A DNA stretch of 64,000 bases from Agromyces sp. CF514 (lineage in GTDB: Bacteria; Actinomycetota; Actinomycetes; Actinomycetales; Microbacteriaceae), in contig NZ_FOZD01000001.1 of the NCBI RefSeq assembly GCF_900113185.1, positions 1,488,001-1,552,000 on the forward strand, in the 5' to 3' direction. Below, piece after piece: positions 44,599 to 52,089 of this stretch (within the stretch, counting starts at the first letter, position 1; each line of letters begins with the position of its first letter). The notes under the pieces are model-generated. The model did not search any database. It was given only the letters and a program-made list of their open reading frames with translations, and was not told the DNA's origin. The translations under genes were made by a program, and so were the position numbers.

Positions 44599-44626
44599 TA
44601 ACATGCGCGCAACATCGTGTGCGCGC
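44599..44626. promoter_or_regulatory. Recurring word and inverted repeat upstream of the FAAL cassette
   Basis: TAACATGCGCGCAACA (44599-44614) matches 15 of 16 bases at 30249-30264. Its second half also forms an inverted repeat: GCGCGCA (44605-44611) and TGCGCGC (44620-44626) around eight bases. It lies in the divergent region between the pyruvyl-transferase-family gene and the FAAL gene, 113 bases before the FAAL start. Candidate binding site for a regulator shared with the Wzz promoter. Confidence 0.45.
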
Positions 44627-44726
44627 GGTGTTCAAGAAGGCTCCATATGCTCGCCCTCGCACCCGGTGTCATCTCCGGACGACGGCGTTCAACTCAGCCG
44701 GGCGGCCGACAGGGGAGGGAGCCGAC

Positions 44727-46460
44727 GTGAAGACGAGCACCACATTCGTCGACGTCATGATGGGCACGGCGACGACGGCCGGCGAAGGGCGAGGGATCCG
44801 GTTCTACTCGAGCCCGAGCGATTCCGAGTTCCGGTCGTACGGCGCGTTCGATCGCCAGGCGCGAGCGGATGCCGCGACGCTGACCGCCCGCGGGTACGCC
44901 GCCGGCGAGGTCGTCATCCTCGCGTTCGACCCCGGTCTCGCCTTCATCCGCGCGCTGTACGCCGCGTTCTACGCCGGACTCGTGGCCTCGCCCGTTCCCG
45001 TGGCGGCCATGCGCCAGCCCGGTGCTGCGCTCCGCAGGCTCGAGGCGATCATCGCGGACTCGGGCAGCCGACTCGTGCTCACCGACGGAACCGCGCTCGC
45101 GGCGATGGGCCTCGAACCGGGTGACGCCCCGGTGGGCGCCGACGTCACGCAGGTCACGACCCTCGCCGGGGAGGCGGATGCCGCGGCGTGGACGCCCCCG
45201 CCGATCACCGCGGACTCGCTCGCGCTGCTCCAGTACACGTCGGGCTCGACCGGCACCCCGAAGGGCGTCATGGTGAGCCACGGCAACCTCGTGGCGAACG
45301 AGGCGGCGATCACGTCTGCGGTCGGGATCACCGCGGAGTCGCGCACGATGGGCTGGCTTCCGCACTACCACGACATGGGGCTGGTCGGTCAGCTGCTGCA
45401 GCCGATCTTCGTCGGCGCCGACAGCGTGCTCACCTCGCCGAGCCAGTTCCTGCGTCGCCCCCTCCTCTGGCTGCGACTCATCACCGAGTACCGCTCGACC
45501 CACACGGTCGGCCCCGACTTCGCCTACGGGCTCTGCACCAGGCTCGTGACCGACGAGCAGCTCGCCTCGCTCGACCTCTCGTCGCTCGAGGGCGTGATCA
45601 CGGGGGCCGAGCCGGTGCGCAGTTCGACGCTCGCGGCCTTCTCCGACCGGTTCGCAGCGGCCGGATTCGACGGGCGTGCGTTCATCCCGGCCTACGGCAT
45701 GGCCGAGACCACCCTGCTCGTCACGGCGAGCGTGCGCCCCGACGCGGTCGAGCCGATCCGCGTCGACGCCGAGGGCGTCGAGGCCGGCGAACTGCGCGAG
45801 CCGACCGGTGCCGGCCGGGCGGTGGAACTCGTCTCGTGCGGGCCCGCCGCATCCGGGCACGAGATCGCGATCATGGACACCGCCTCCGGCCTGCGTGCGG
45901 GCGAGGGCGCGATCGGCGAGATCCTCGTACGCGGGCCGAGCGTGGCGCAGGGGTACTGGAGGCGACCCGACGAGACGGAGCAGGACTTCCGCACCACGCT
46001 CGTGGGCGGGCCAGACGACCGCCGCTACCTGCGCACGGGCGACCTCGGAGCGCTCATCGACGGGGAACTCGTCATCACGGGGCGCATCAAGGACCTGATC
46101 ATCATCCGCGGCCGCAACCTCTACCCGCAGGACCTCGAGACGACGGCCGAGGGGTTCCTGCCCTCCGGATGCCTCAGCGCGGCGTTCGAGGGCCTCGGAA
46201 CCCAGCCGGCGGTGGGCCTCGTCGCCGAGGTCGACGCCGCGCGGGTGTCGGCCGACGAACTCGAGCGTCTCGCCGAGGAGGTGCGCAAGCGCGTCGTCGA
46301 CGAGTACACGCTGCCCGAGCTCGGCGTCGTGTTCATCCGGAAGGGCACGCTGCCCCGCACCACGAGCGGCAAGGTGCAGCGTGCGCTCACCAGGTCGCTG
46401 CTGGCCGACGAGCGGCTCGCGACCGTGGTCCGCCTCGGGTTCGATCGGACACCGGCGTGA
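44727..46460 (+). CDS. Fatty acyl-AMP ligase (FAAL)
   Basis: A 577-residue adenylating enzyme starting at GTG 44727, with GGAGGG 7 bases upstream. Motifs: YTSGSTGTPKGVMVSHGN (about 170-187), GWLPHYHDMGLVG (about 210-222), YGMAETTLL, and GRIKDLIIIRGRNLYPQDLE (about 452-471). The W-L-P-x-x-H-D-M-G-L and R-N-(L/H)-Y-P-x-D-L-E forms are typical of FAALs rather than CoA ligases. The enzyme should activate a free fatty acid as acyl-AMP and load it on the carrier protein encoded at 49938. First gene of a five-gene unit with 4-base overlaps. Confidence 0.92.
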   Translation: MKTSTTFVDVMMGTATTAGEGRGIRFYSSPSDSEFRSYGAFDRQARADAATLTARGYAAGEVVILAFDPGLAFIRALYAAFYAGLVASPVPVAAMRQPGAALRRLEAIIADSGSRLVLTDGTALAAMGLEPGDAPVGADVTQVTTLAGEADAAAWTPPPITADSLALLQYTSGSTGTPKGVMVSHGNLVANEAAITSAVGITAESRTMGWLPHYHDMGLVGQLLQPIFVGADSVLTSPSQFLRRPLLWLRLITEYRSTHTVGPDFAYGLCTRLVTDEQLASLDLSSLEGVITGAEPVRSSTLAAFSDRFAAAGFDGRAFIPAYGMAETTLLVTASVRPDAVEPIRVDAEGVEAGELREPTGAGRAVELVSCGPAASGHEIAIMDTASGLRAGEGAIGEILVRGPSVAQGYWRRPDETEQDFRTTLVGGPDDRRYLRTGDLGALIDGELVITGRIKDLIIIRGRNLYPQDLETTAEGFLPSGCLSAAFEGLGTQPAVGLVAEVDAARVSADELERLAEEVRKRVVDEYTLPELGVVFIRKGTLPRTTSGKVQRALTRSLLADERLATVVRLGFDRTPA

Positions 46461-48193
46461 GCGCGCAGCCGGCGGCGCCCGCATCCGCGCGCACGATCGG
46501 GTCGGTCGATGCCGCGGACGCGCTCGGCCGCGCGTCCGTCGCGGAGTTCGAGGCCTTCCTCGGGCGGACCGACCAGCCCGGTTCGGTGATCACGCACGAC
46601 CGGTCGGTCGAGCTCGACGAGGCATCCGCCTTCCCCGGCGAGGCCGTCGACGCCGTCGACGGGTGGGGACTCCAGCGCGCCTACGTTCCCGAGGCCCACG
46701 GCGGCGGCCTCGGCGACGTCCTCGTGCCGATGATGATGATCCGCCACCTCGCGAGCCGCGACCTCACCGTCGCGGTCGCGCACGGCAAGACGTTCCTCGG
46801 CGCGGTCGGCGCCTGGATCGCCGGGGGGCCGATCGCGGCCGACATGGCCGGCATCGTGCTGGCGGGTGACCCCGTCTCGTGGGGGCTCACCGAGCAGGGG
46901 CGGGGATCCGACCTGTCGAACACCGCGACCATGGCGGTCGTCGGCGACACGATCCGCGTCAGCGGCACGAAGTGGCCGATCAACAACGCGACGCGGGGCC
47001 GGGCGATGACCGTGCTCGCGCGCACGGGCGACGCCGGGCCGCGCGCGCTCTCGCTCGTGCTGGTCGACAAGCAGCGCGTCGACCAGGGCACGCTCGCCCC
47101 CCGAGCGAAGGTCGCCACGCACGGCATCCGCGGCGCCGACATCAGCGGACTCGAGCTGCGCGGCACGCGGGTCGAAGGCGATCGTCTCGTCGGCGCGCCG
47201 GGTCACGGCCTCGAGATCGTGCTGAAGAGCCTCCAGCTCACGAGGCCGCTGACGACCGCGCTCTCGCTGGGCGCGGCGGACCACGCGATCGCGATCGCGA
47301 CCGGGTTCGCGTCGGAGCGCCGCCTCTTCGGCCGCACGCTCGCCGACCTCCCGACCGCGCGGGCGACCCTCGGCACGGCGATCGCCGATTCGCTGCTCGC
47401 CGAGGCCGTGATGTACGCGGGCGCCCGCGCGGCCCATCGCACGCCGGAGGAGATGTCGCTCGTGAGCGCGCTCGTGAAGTTCCTCGTGCCCGACACGGTC
47501 GACCTCATGTTCCGCGACCTGACGCCGTTCGTCGGGGCGCGGTCGCAGCTCATCGGCATCGCCGGCGCGGGAGCGTTCCAGAAGGCGGCCCGCGACAACC
47601 GGGTCGTCGGCATCTTCGACGGCAACTCCGTCGTGAACCTGAACATGATCATCAACGAGTTCCCCTCGATCGCCCGCGAGGCCGACCCCGTCGACCTCGG
47701 TCGAGTGGTCGCGGACTTCGCGTTCGACGGGCCGGCCGATGGCTGGGTCGAGACCGCCGGGCTCCGGCTCGTCACGAAGCGCGGCACGCGCATGCTGCGC
47801 GCCCTGCCCGGCCTCGTCGACCTGCTGGGCGGTCGGCCTGCCGCGGCCGTCGCGCGACGCATCGCGTCGGAGTCCGAGCTCGCGGTGCTCGCGGCGGGCA
47901 CGGCACCTCGGGAATCCGCACCGTCAGCGGCATCCTTCGACCTCGCCGAACGGATCGCGCTGTGCTTCGGTGCCGCCTGCGCCGTCGCCACCGAGCTCGC
48001 CTCGCCCGAACGGGGCAGCGCGCCGTCCGAGGTGCGCCTCGCCGCCGTGCTGGACCGGATCGCCGTGCGCCTCGGCCTGCAACCCTCGACCGCCGCTGCC
48101 TCGACCGCGGCGACGCTCGCGGAGCTCGCCTTCGAGGAGGCCGGCCGCGGCCGGGCGGTGTCCGTGCTCGACGGATGGGCGGACGCCTCGTGA
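46457..48193 (+). CDS. Acyl-CoA dehydrogenase family protein 1 (probable acyl-ACP desaturation)
   Basis: A 578-residue flavoprotein, longer than the usual 380-residue acyl-CoA dehydrogenase because of a C-terminal extension of about 150 residues. The central flavin-binding segment is WGLTEQGRGSDLSNTATMAV (about 140-159), followed by IRVSGTKWPINNATRGRAM. The helical domain has GFASERRLFGRTLADLPTAR and IFDGNSVVNLNMI. GTG overlaps the FAAL stop (GTGA). In such cassettes the enzyme inserts a double bond into a carrier-bound acyl chain; this is inferred from the neighbouring FAAL and ACP. I could not assign the catalytic Glu. Confidence 0.88.
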   Translation: MSAQPAAPASARTIGSVDAADALGRASVAEFEAFLGRTDQPGSVITHDRSVELDEASAFPGEAVDAVDGWGLQRAYVPEAHGGGLGDVLVPMMMIRHLASRDLTVAVAHGKTFLGAVGAWIAGGPIAADMAGIVLAGDPVSWGLTEQGRGSDLSNTATMAVVGDTIRVSGTKWPINNATRGRAMTVLARTGDAGPRALSLVLVDKQRVDQGTLAPRAKVATHGIRGADISGLELRGTRVEGDRLVGAPGHGLEIVLKSLQLTRPLTTALSLGAADHAIAIATGFASERRLFGRTLADLPTARATLGTAIADSLLAEAVMYAGARAAHRTPEEMSLVSALVKFLVPDTVDLMFRDLTPFVGARSQLIGIAGAGAFQKAARDNRVVGIFDGNSVVNLNMIINEFPSIAREADPVDLGRVVADFAFDGPADGWVETAGLRLVTKRGTRMLRALPGLVDLLGGRPAAAVARRIASESELAVLAAGTAPRESAPSAASFDLAERIALCFGAACAVATELASPERGSAPSEVRLAAVLDRIAVRLGLQPSTAAASTAATLAELAFEEAGRGRAVSVLDGWADAS

Positions 48194-49941
48194 CCCTGCT
48201 CGACGGACGCCTGCCGGCAGGCACCTCCAAGACGACCGCCCCGGTCGAGGGTCTCGACGAGCTCTTCGGCGACCCGCGGCATCCGGGACCCTTCGACTAC
48301 GCGTCGATCGTCGCCGACGACGACGCCCGACGGCTGAGTTCGACCGCTGAGGCCCTGCTCGACGAGTGGGCGGCCGCGGCGGAGTTCGTGCCGGCCTCGC
48401 TCGGGGGCCGCTGGGTCTCGACCGAGGACCTCGTGCGCCGCTGGCGCCCGATCTTCCGACGCGACCCCGCACTCGGGCTCGGGTACGGACTCACCACGCT
48501 CATGGCCTCTCTGAACGTGTGGGTCGCGGGTGACGACGCGCAGCGGCGCGAGGTCGCCGCGCGCTTGCTGCGCGGCGAGCGCATCGCGGTGGGCTTCCAC
48601 GAGCTCGACCACGGCAACGACCTGCTCGCGAACGAGTGCGCGGCCCGCCCCGACGGCGACGGCGGGTGGGTCGTGACCGGCGCCAAGCAGGTCATCAACA
48701 ACGTCGATCGCGCCGAGTCGGTGCTGGTCATGGCCCGAACCTCGCCCGAACCCGGAGCGCGCAGCCACTCCCTGCTGCTCTGGCACAAGGATGCCGCGAC
48801 GAGGCCGCTCGTCGACACGGGCCGTCGGGTGCTCACGGCCGGCATGCGGGGCTGCCGCATCGGGGTCGCCGAGTTCCACGGGCTGCCCCTGCCCGGCTCC
48901 GCAGTCGTCGGTGCGACCGGCACCGCGGCGCAGACGGCGTTGACGGCATTCCAGGTGAGCCGAGCGGTGATCCCGGCACTCGCCGTCGCGACCGTCGACG
49001 CGACGCTCGACCTCGCCGTGCGATACGGCGCCGAGCGTTCGCTCTACGGCGGCGCCGTGCTCGACCTCCCGCACGCGCGAGCGCTGCTCGCGGGTGCCAT
49101 GGCGGATCTCTGGCTCGCCGACGCGCTGAGCGCGGTCGTCGTGCGCGCCCTGCACCTGGCGCCCGCCGAATGCCTCGTGCTCACGGCGGCCTCGAAGTAC
49201 CTCGTGCCCCAGCTGCTGCAGGCGGCAATGCAGGACCTCTCGGTGCTGTTCGGGTCGACGTTCTACGCGCGCGTCGCGCCGTACGACGTCGTCGAGAAGT
49301 TCGTGCGCGACCTCGCGGTCGTGCCGATCGGGCATGCCGGCTCGACCGCGTGCCTGCTCACGATCCTGCCGAACCTGCCCGCGTGGGTGCGCCGATCCCG
49401 CCGCACGACCGCGACCGACCCCGATCTGTTCCGGCTCGGCGAGCACCTGGACGAACTCGACCTCACGAAGCTCTCCCTCGGAGCCGGCACGAGCGACCCG
49501 CTCGGCGCGGCGCTCACCGACCCCGACGTGGCGGGCGCGCTCGACGAGCGGTCCGTCGCTGCGGGCGCGCGGCTCGCCGCCGAACTCGACCGGCTCCGCG
49601 GCGAGATCGCCGAGGCGTCGCCCGCGGTGCTCGGCGCCGACGCCCCGCCCGAGGCGTTCGCCCTCGGGCACCGCCTCGCGCTGCTGCTCGCGGGCGGGGC
49701 ATGGGCCGGCATCAGCGCGCACGCGAGCCCAGGCAGCCTGCCGCACGACGAGACCGTTCGTGCCACCGTGTTCGCCCGGCTCGAGTCCAGGCTCGCCGGT
49801 CGGGTCGCGCCGCTCGACGCCGACGCGGTCGACCACCTTCTCGGCCTCGCCGGGGGCCTCGTCGATCGAGGCGGGCGATTCACCATCTCGGAAGCATCGG
49901 AGCCCGCTCCGGCTCCGCAGGAAGAAGGAGACACCAGATGA
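48190..49941 (+). CDS. Acyl-CoA dehydrogenase family protein 2
   Basis: A 583-residue relative of the previous gene product. It shares the order of parts but little exact sequence: GFHELDHGNDLLANECAARP (about 137-156), VVTGAKQVINNVDRAESVL, YGAERSLYGGAVLDLPHARA and KFVRDLAVVPIGHAGST. It lacks a textbook E-x-x-x-G-S-D flavin segment, with HGNDL in its place, so FAD binding may be altered. GTG 48190 overlaps the previous stop. The pair of divergent dehydrogenases next to a FAAL and an ACP matches the gene content of cassettes that make dienoyl or enoyl starters. One of the two could have a structural role. Confidence 0.82.
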   Translation: MTLLDGRLPAGTSKTTAPVEGLDELFGDPRHPGPFDYASIVADDDARRLSSTAEALLDEWAAAAEFVPASLGGRWVSTEDLVRRWRPIFRRDPALGLGYGLTTLMASLNVWVAGDDAQRREVAARLLRGERIAVGFHELDHGNDLLANECAARPDGDGGWVVTGAKQVINNVDRAESVLVMARTSPEPGARSHSLLLWHKDAATRPLVDTGRRVLTAGMRGCRIGVAEFHGLPLPGSAVVGATGTAAQTALTAFQVSRAVIPALAVATVDATLDLAVRYGAERSLYGGAVLDLPHARALLAGAMADLWLADALSAVVVRALHLAPAECLVLTAASKYLVPQLLQAAMQDLSVLFGSTFYARVAPYDVVEKFVRDLAVVPIGHAGSTACLLTILPNLPAWVRRSRRTTATDPDLFRLGEHLDELDLTKLSLGAGTSDPLGAALTDPDVAGALDERSVAAGARLAAELDRLRGEIAEASPAVLGADAPPEAFALGHRLALLLAGGAWAGISAHASPGSLPHDETVRATVFARLESRLAGRVAPLDADAVDHLLGLAGGLVDRGGRFTISEASEPAPAPQEEGDTR

Positions 49942-50189
49942 CCACGGATGCCCCGACCATCGAGTCCTGGCTCATGGGACGCGTCGTCGCGTACGGCAAG
50001 GTCGACGCCGGCACGTTCGACGCCACCACGCCGCTCGCCGACCTCGGGCTCGACTCCGTCTACGCACTGACCCTGTGCGGTGACATCGAGGACGAGTTCG
50101 ACCTCGACGTCGACCCGACGATCGTCTGGGACCACCCCACGATCGGCGAGCTCGCCGCGGGCATCTCCGAACGGCTCGCCGAAGGGTGA
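49938..50189 (+). CDS. Acyl carrier protein
   Basis: An 83-residue carrier protein. The phosphopantetheine site is LGLDS with Ser about 40, followed by VYALTLCGDIEDEFDLDVD and WDHPTIGELAAGI, the helix II-III layout of type II carrier proteins tied to FAALs. AAGGAG lies 8 bases before ATG 49938, and the ATG overlaps the dehydrogenase stop (ATGA). It should be charged by the phosphopantetheinyl transferase encoded next and acylated by the FAAL, with the dehydrogenases acting on the tethered chain. It is not the housekeeping ACP of fatty acid synthesis, judging by position. Confidence 0.92.
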   Translation: MTTDAPTIESWLMGRVVAYGKVDAGTFDATTPLADLGLDSVYALTLCGDIEDEFDLDVDPTIVWDHPTIGELAAGISERLAEG

Positions 50190-50893
50190 ACTCGGGCTCG
50201 CCTGGCCTCCTCGCACCGCCCGACCGGCGGGGCCGGGTGTTCGGCGCTGCCGACGACGGGCTGTGGTGGTGCGTCGGCGACTGGATGCCGCGGGCAGCGG
50301 ATTCCCTCAGCCTCGGGCCGGCGGCGTCCCGATCCGCCCGCGGCGACGAGCGTGCCCGCCGCATCCGCGAACGGCGCGAGACGGGCCGATCGTGGGCCGA
50401 GGAGCTCGTGCGGGCCAGACTCGGTGGCGCCTGGCCCGGCTTCGCCCCGACACCGGCCGGTGCGAAGCCGAGGCTGAACGGCGCTCACGGACTCGACGTG
50501 AGCATCTCCCACAGCGGGCCGACGATGCTGGTCGCCCTCGCGCTCGGAGCGCAGGTCGGCGCCGACGTGGAGGCCGCGCCGTTCGACGCGTTCGCCAGGC
50601 CGCAGCTCGTGCGCCGCATGTGCTCCCCGAGCGAGCTCGAGGCGCTCGCAGCGGTACCCGAAGGGGCGGTGCGCCGCCGGGCGCTGGCGCGCGCCTGGAC
50701 CGTGAAGGAGGCCACCCTGAAGGCCCGCGGCATCGGCCTCGCCGAGGATCCGAGGACCGTCGAGGTCGATCTGGTCGCGACCCTCGCCGACGTCGCGCAG
50801 CGTTCGATCGGCGGTGCGGCGGGCACGAGACCCGAGCTGACGATCGTGCGGTTCGGTGCGGACGGCGCCGAGCTGCGGCATCCGCTCGCCTGA
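50186..50893 (+). CDS. 4'-phosphopantetheinyl transferase, Sfp-type
   Basis: A 235-residue protein. Family motifs are VSISHSGPTMLVALA (about 106-120), VGADVEAAPFDAF with the metal-binding D-x-E (about 124-136), and ARAWTVKEATLKARGIGL (about 169-186) with the W-x-x-K-E-A core. It transfers phosphopantetheine from CoA to the carrier-protein serine. Its start (GTG 50186) overlaps the ACP stop, so the unit carries its own activating enzyme. The first 60 residues are poorly conserved. A bidirectional hairpin follows 30 bases after the stop. Confidence 0.88.
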   Translation: MNSGSPGLLAPPDRRGRVFGAADDGLWWCVGDWMPRAADSLSLGPAASRSARGDERARRIRERRETGRSWAEELVRARLGGAWPGFAPTPAGAKPRLNGAHGLDVSISHSGPTMLVALALGAQVGADVEAAPFDAFARPQLVRRMCSPSELEALAAVPEGAVRRRALARAWTVKEATLKARGIGLAEDPRTVEVDLVATLADVAQRSIGGAAGTRPELTIVRFGADGAELRHPLA

Positions 50894-50922
50894 TGGGGGT
50901 CGACCGCACCGCCGGCAACGAC

Positions 50923-50950
50923 GAAGGCCCCCGCTCTCGCGGAGGCCTTC
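50923..50950. terminator. Bidirectional hairpin between the PPTase gene and tRNA-Pro
   Basis: GAAGGCC (50923-50929) pairs with GGCCTTC (50944-50950), with an inner GC..GC pair around TCTC. It separates the forward acyl cassette from the reverse-strand tRNA and can end transcripts from both sides. Confidence 0.75.
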
Positions 50951-50975
50951 ATCTGCGTGTCTCAACTGACACAGT

Positions 50976-51050
<75 letters not shown>

Positions 51051-51111
51051 GTGCCCTTGCGGGCCTCAACAAGAATAGCCGATAAACGGAGCCCCGCTGA
51101 CCACTCGCGCG

Positions 51112-52089
51112 TCAGGCGGACGCAACGAGGGTGACGAGGGTCGCCTCGGGAGGGCAGGCGAACCGGACCGGCGCGTAGATCGAGGTTCCGAGGCCCGCGG
51201 AGACGTTGAGGAACGCCGATCGCAGCCCGTGCCGCCAGACGCTCAGGCCCTTGACCTGGTCGCGCGGGATGTCGCAGTTCGTGACGAGCGCACCGAAGCC
51301 GGGCACGCAGACCTGGCCGCCGTGCGTGTGCCCGGCGAGGATCAGCTGCGCGCCATGGTTCACGAAGGAGTTCAGCACGCGCTGGTAGGGCGCGTGCGCG
51401 ACCCCGACGGTCACCGTCGGGCGCGACGCCGCTGCGGAGGACGGATCGGGCCAGGTCTCGTCGCCGAGCGGGTCGTCGGCCCGCAGGTCGTCGATCGCGC
51501 TCGCGATGAGGTCGAGGCGGTCGTAGCCCTTGTGCGGGTCGTCGACGCCGAAGAACTCGAAGTGGGTCCCGCGCAGGTCGAAACCGGTCGCCGTGTTGTC
51601 GAGGTCCTGCCAGCCGAGCTCGGCGAAGTACGCGTGCAGCGCGTCGATGTCGAGGCGAGCACTGCGACGGACGTGGCCAGAAGGACCCGAGAAGTACAGG
51701 AACGGGTTCTTCGCCACGGGGCCGAAGTAGTCGTTCGACCCGTTGACGAAGACACCCGGGATGCCGCGGAACGGCTCGAACGCCGCGCGGATGCCCTCGA
51801 GCCCGCGTTCGTGGCCGAGGTTGTCACCCGTGTCGACGATCAGGTCGGGCTCGAGCTCGGCGAGCGACCGGACCCATGCCTGCTTCTCGCGCTGCCACGG
51901 CGCCATGTGCAGGTCGGAGAGGTGCAGCACCTTGATCGGTTCCGACCCGGCCGGGAGCACCGGCACCTCGACGCGTCGGAGGGTCCATCGCTTGCGCTCG
52001 ACGAACACGCCCCATGCGAGGGTTGCGGCACCGGCCGCGCCGATCGCGAGTGCGATCGACGCGGCCGGTGACTGCTTCGCAGGGCTCAA
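51112..52089 (-). CDS. Calcineurin-like metallophosphoesterase, membrane-anchored, TTG start
   Basis: A 325-residue protein whose TTG start at 52089 overlaps the PBP stop (TTGA). A short membrane helix (about 8-28) precedes the phosphoesterase domain. The metal ligands appear in order: LHLSDLHM (D-x-H), VDTGDNLG (G-D), NGSNDY (N-D replacing G-N-H-D), VAHAP and LAGHTHGGQV. Actinobacteria commonly keep this gene directly after the PASTA-type class A PBP gene, as here. The substrate is unknown; a cell-envelope role is likely from the pairing. The start codon is inferred from coupling, as no clear ribosome site is present. Confidence 0.86.
   Translation of the reverse strand: MSPAKQSPAASIALAIGAAGAATLAWGVFVERKRWTLRRVEVPVLPAGSEPIKVLHLSDLHMAPWQREKQAWVRSLAELEPDLIVDTGDNLGHERGLEGIRAAFEPFRGIPGVFVNGSNDYFGPVAKNPFLYFSGPSGHVRRSARLDIDALHAYFAELGWQDLDNTATGFDLRGTHFEFFGVDDPHKGYDRLDLIASAIDDLRADDPLGDETWPDPSSAAASRPTVTVGVAHAPYQRVLNSFVNHGAQLILAGHTHGGQVCVPGFGALVTNCDIPRDQVKGLSVWRHGLRSAFLNVSAGLGTSIYAPVRFACPPEATLVTLVASA

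Noticed and set aside
44727..50893. Acyl cassette read as part of a lipopeptide NRPS cluster
   Set aside because: No condensation, adenylation (other than the FAAL), ketosynthase or thioesterase domain is visible in the window. It remains possible only if such genes lie elsewhere.
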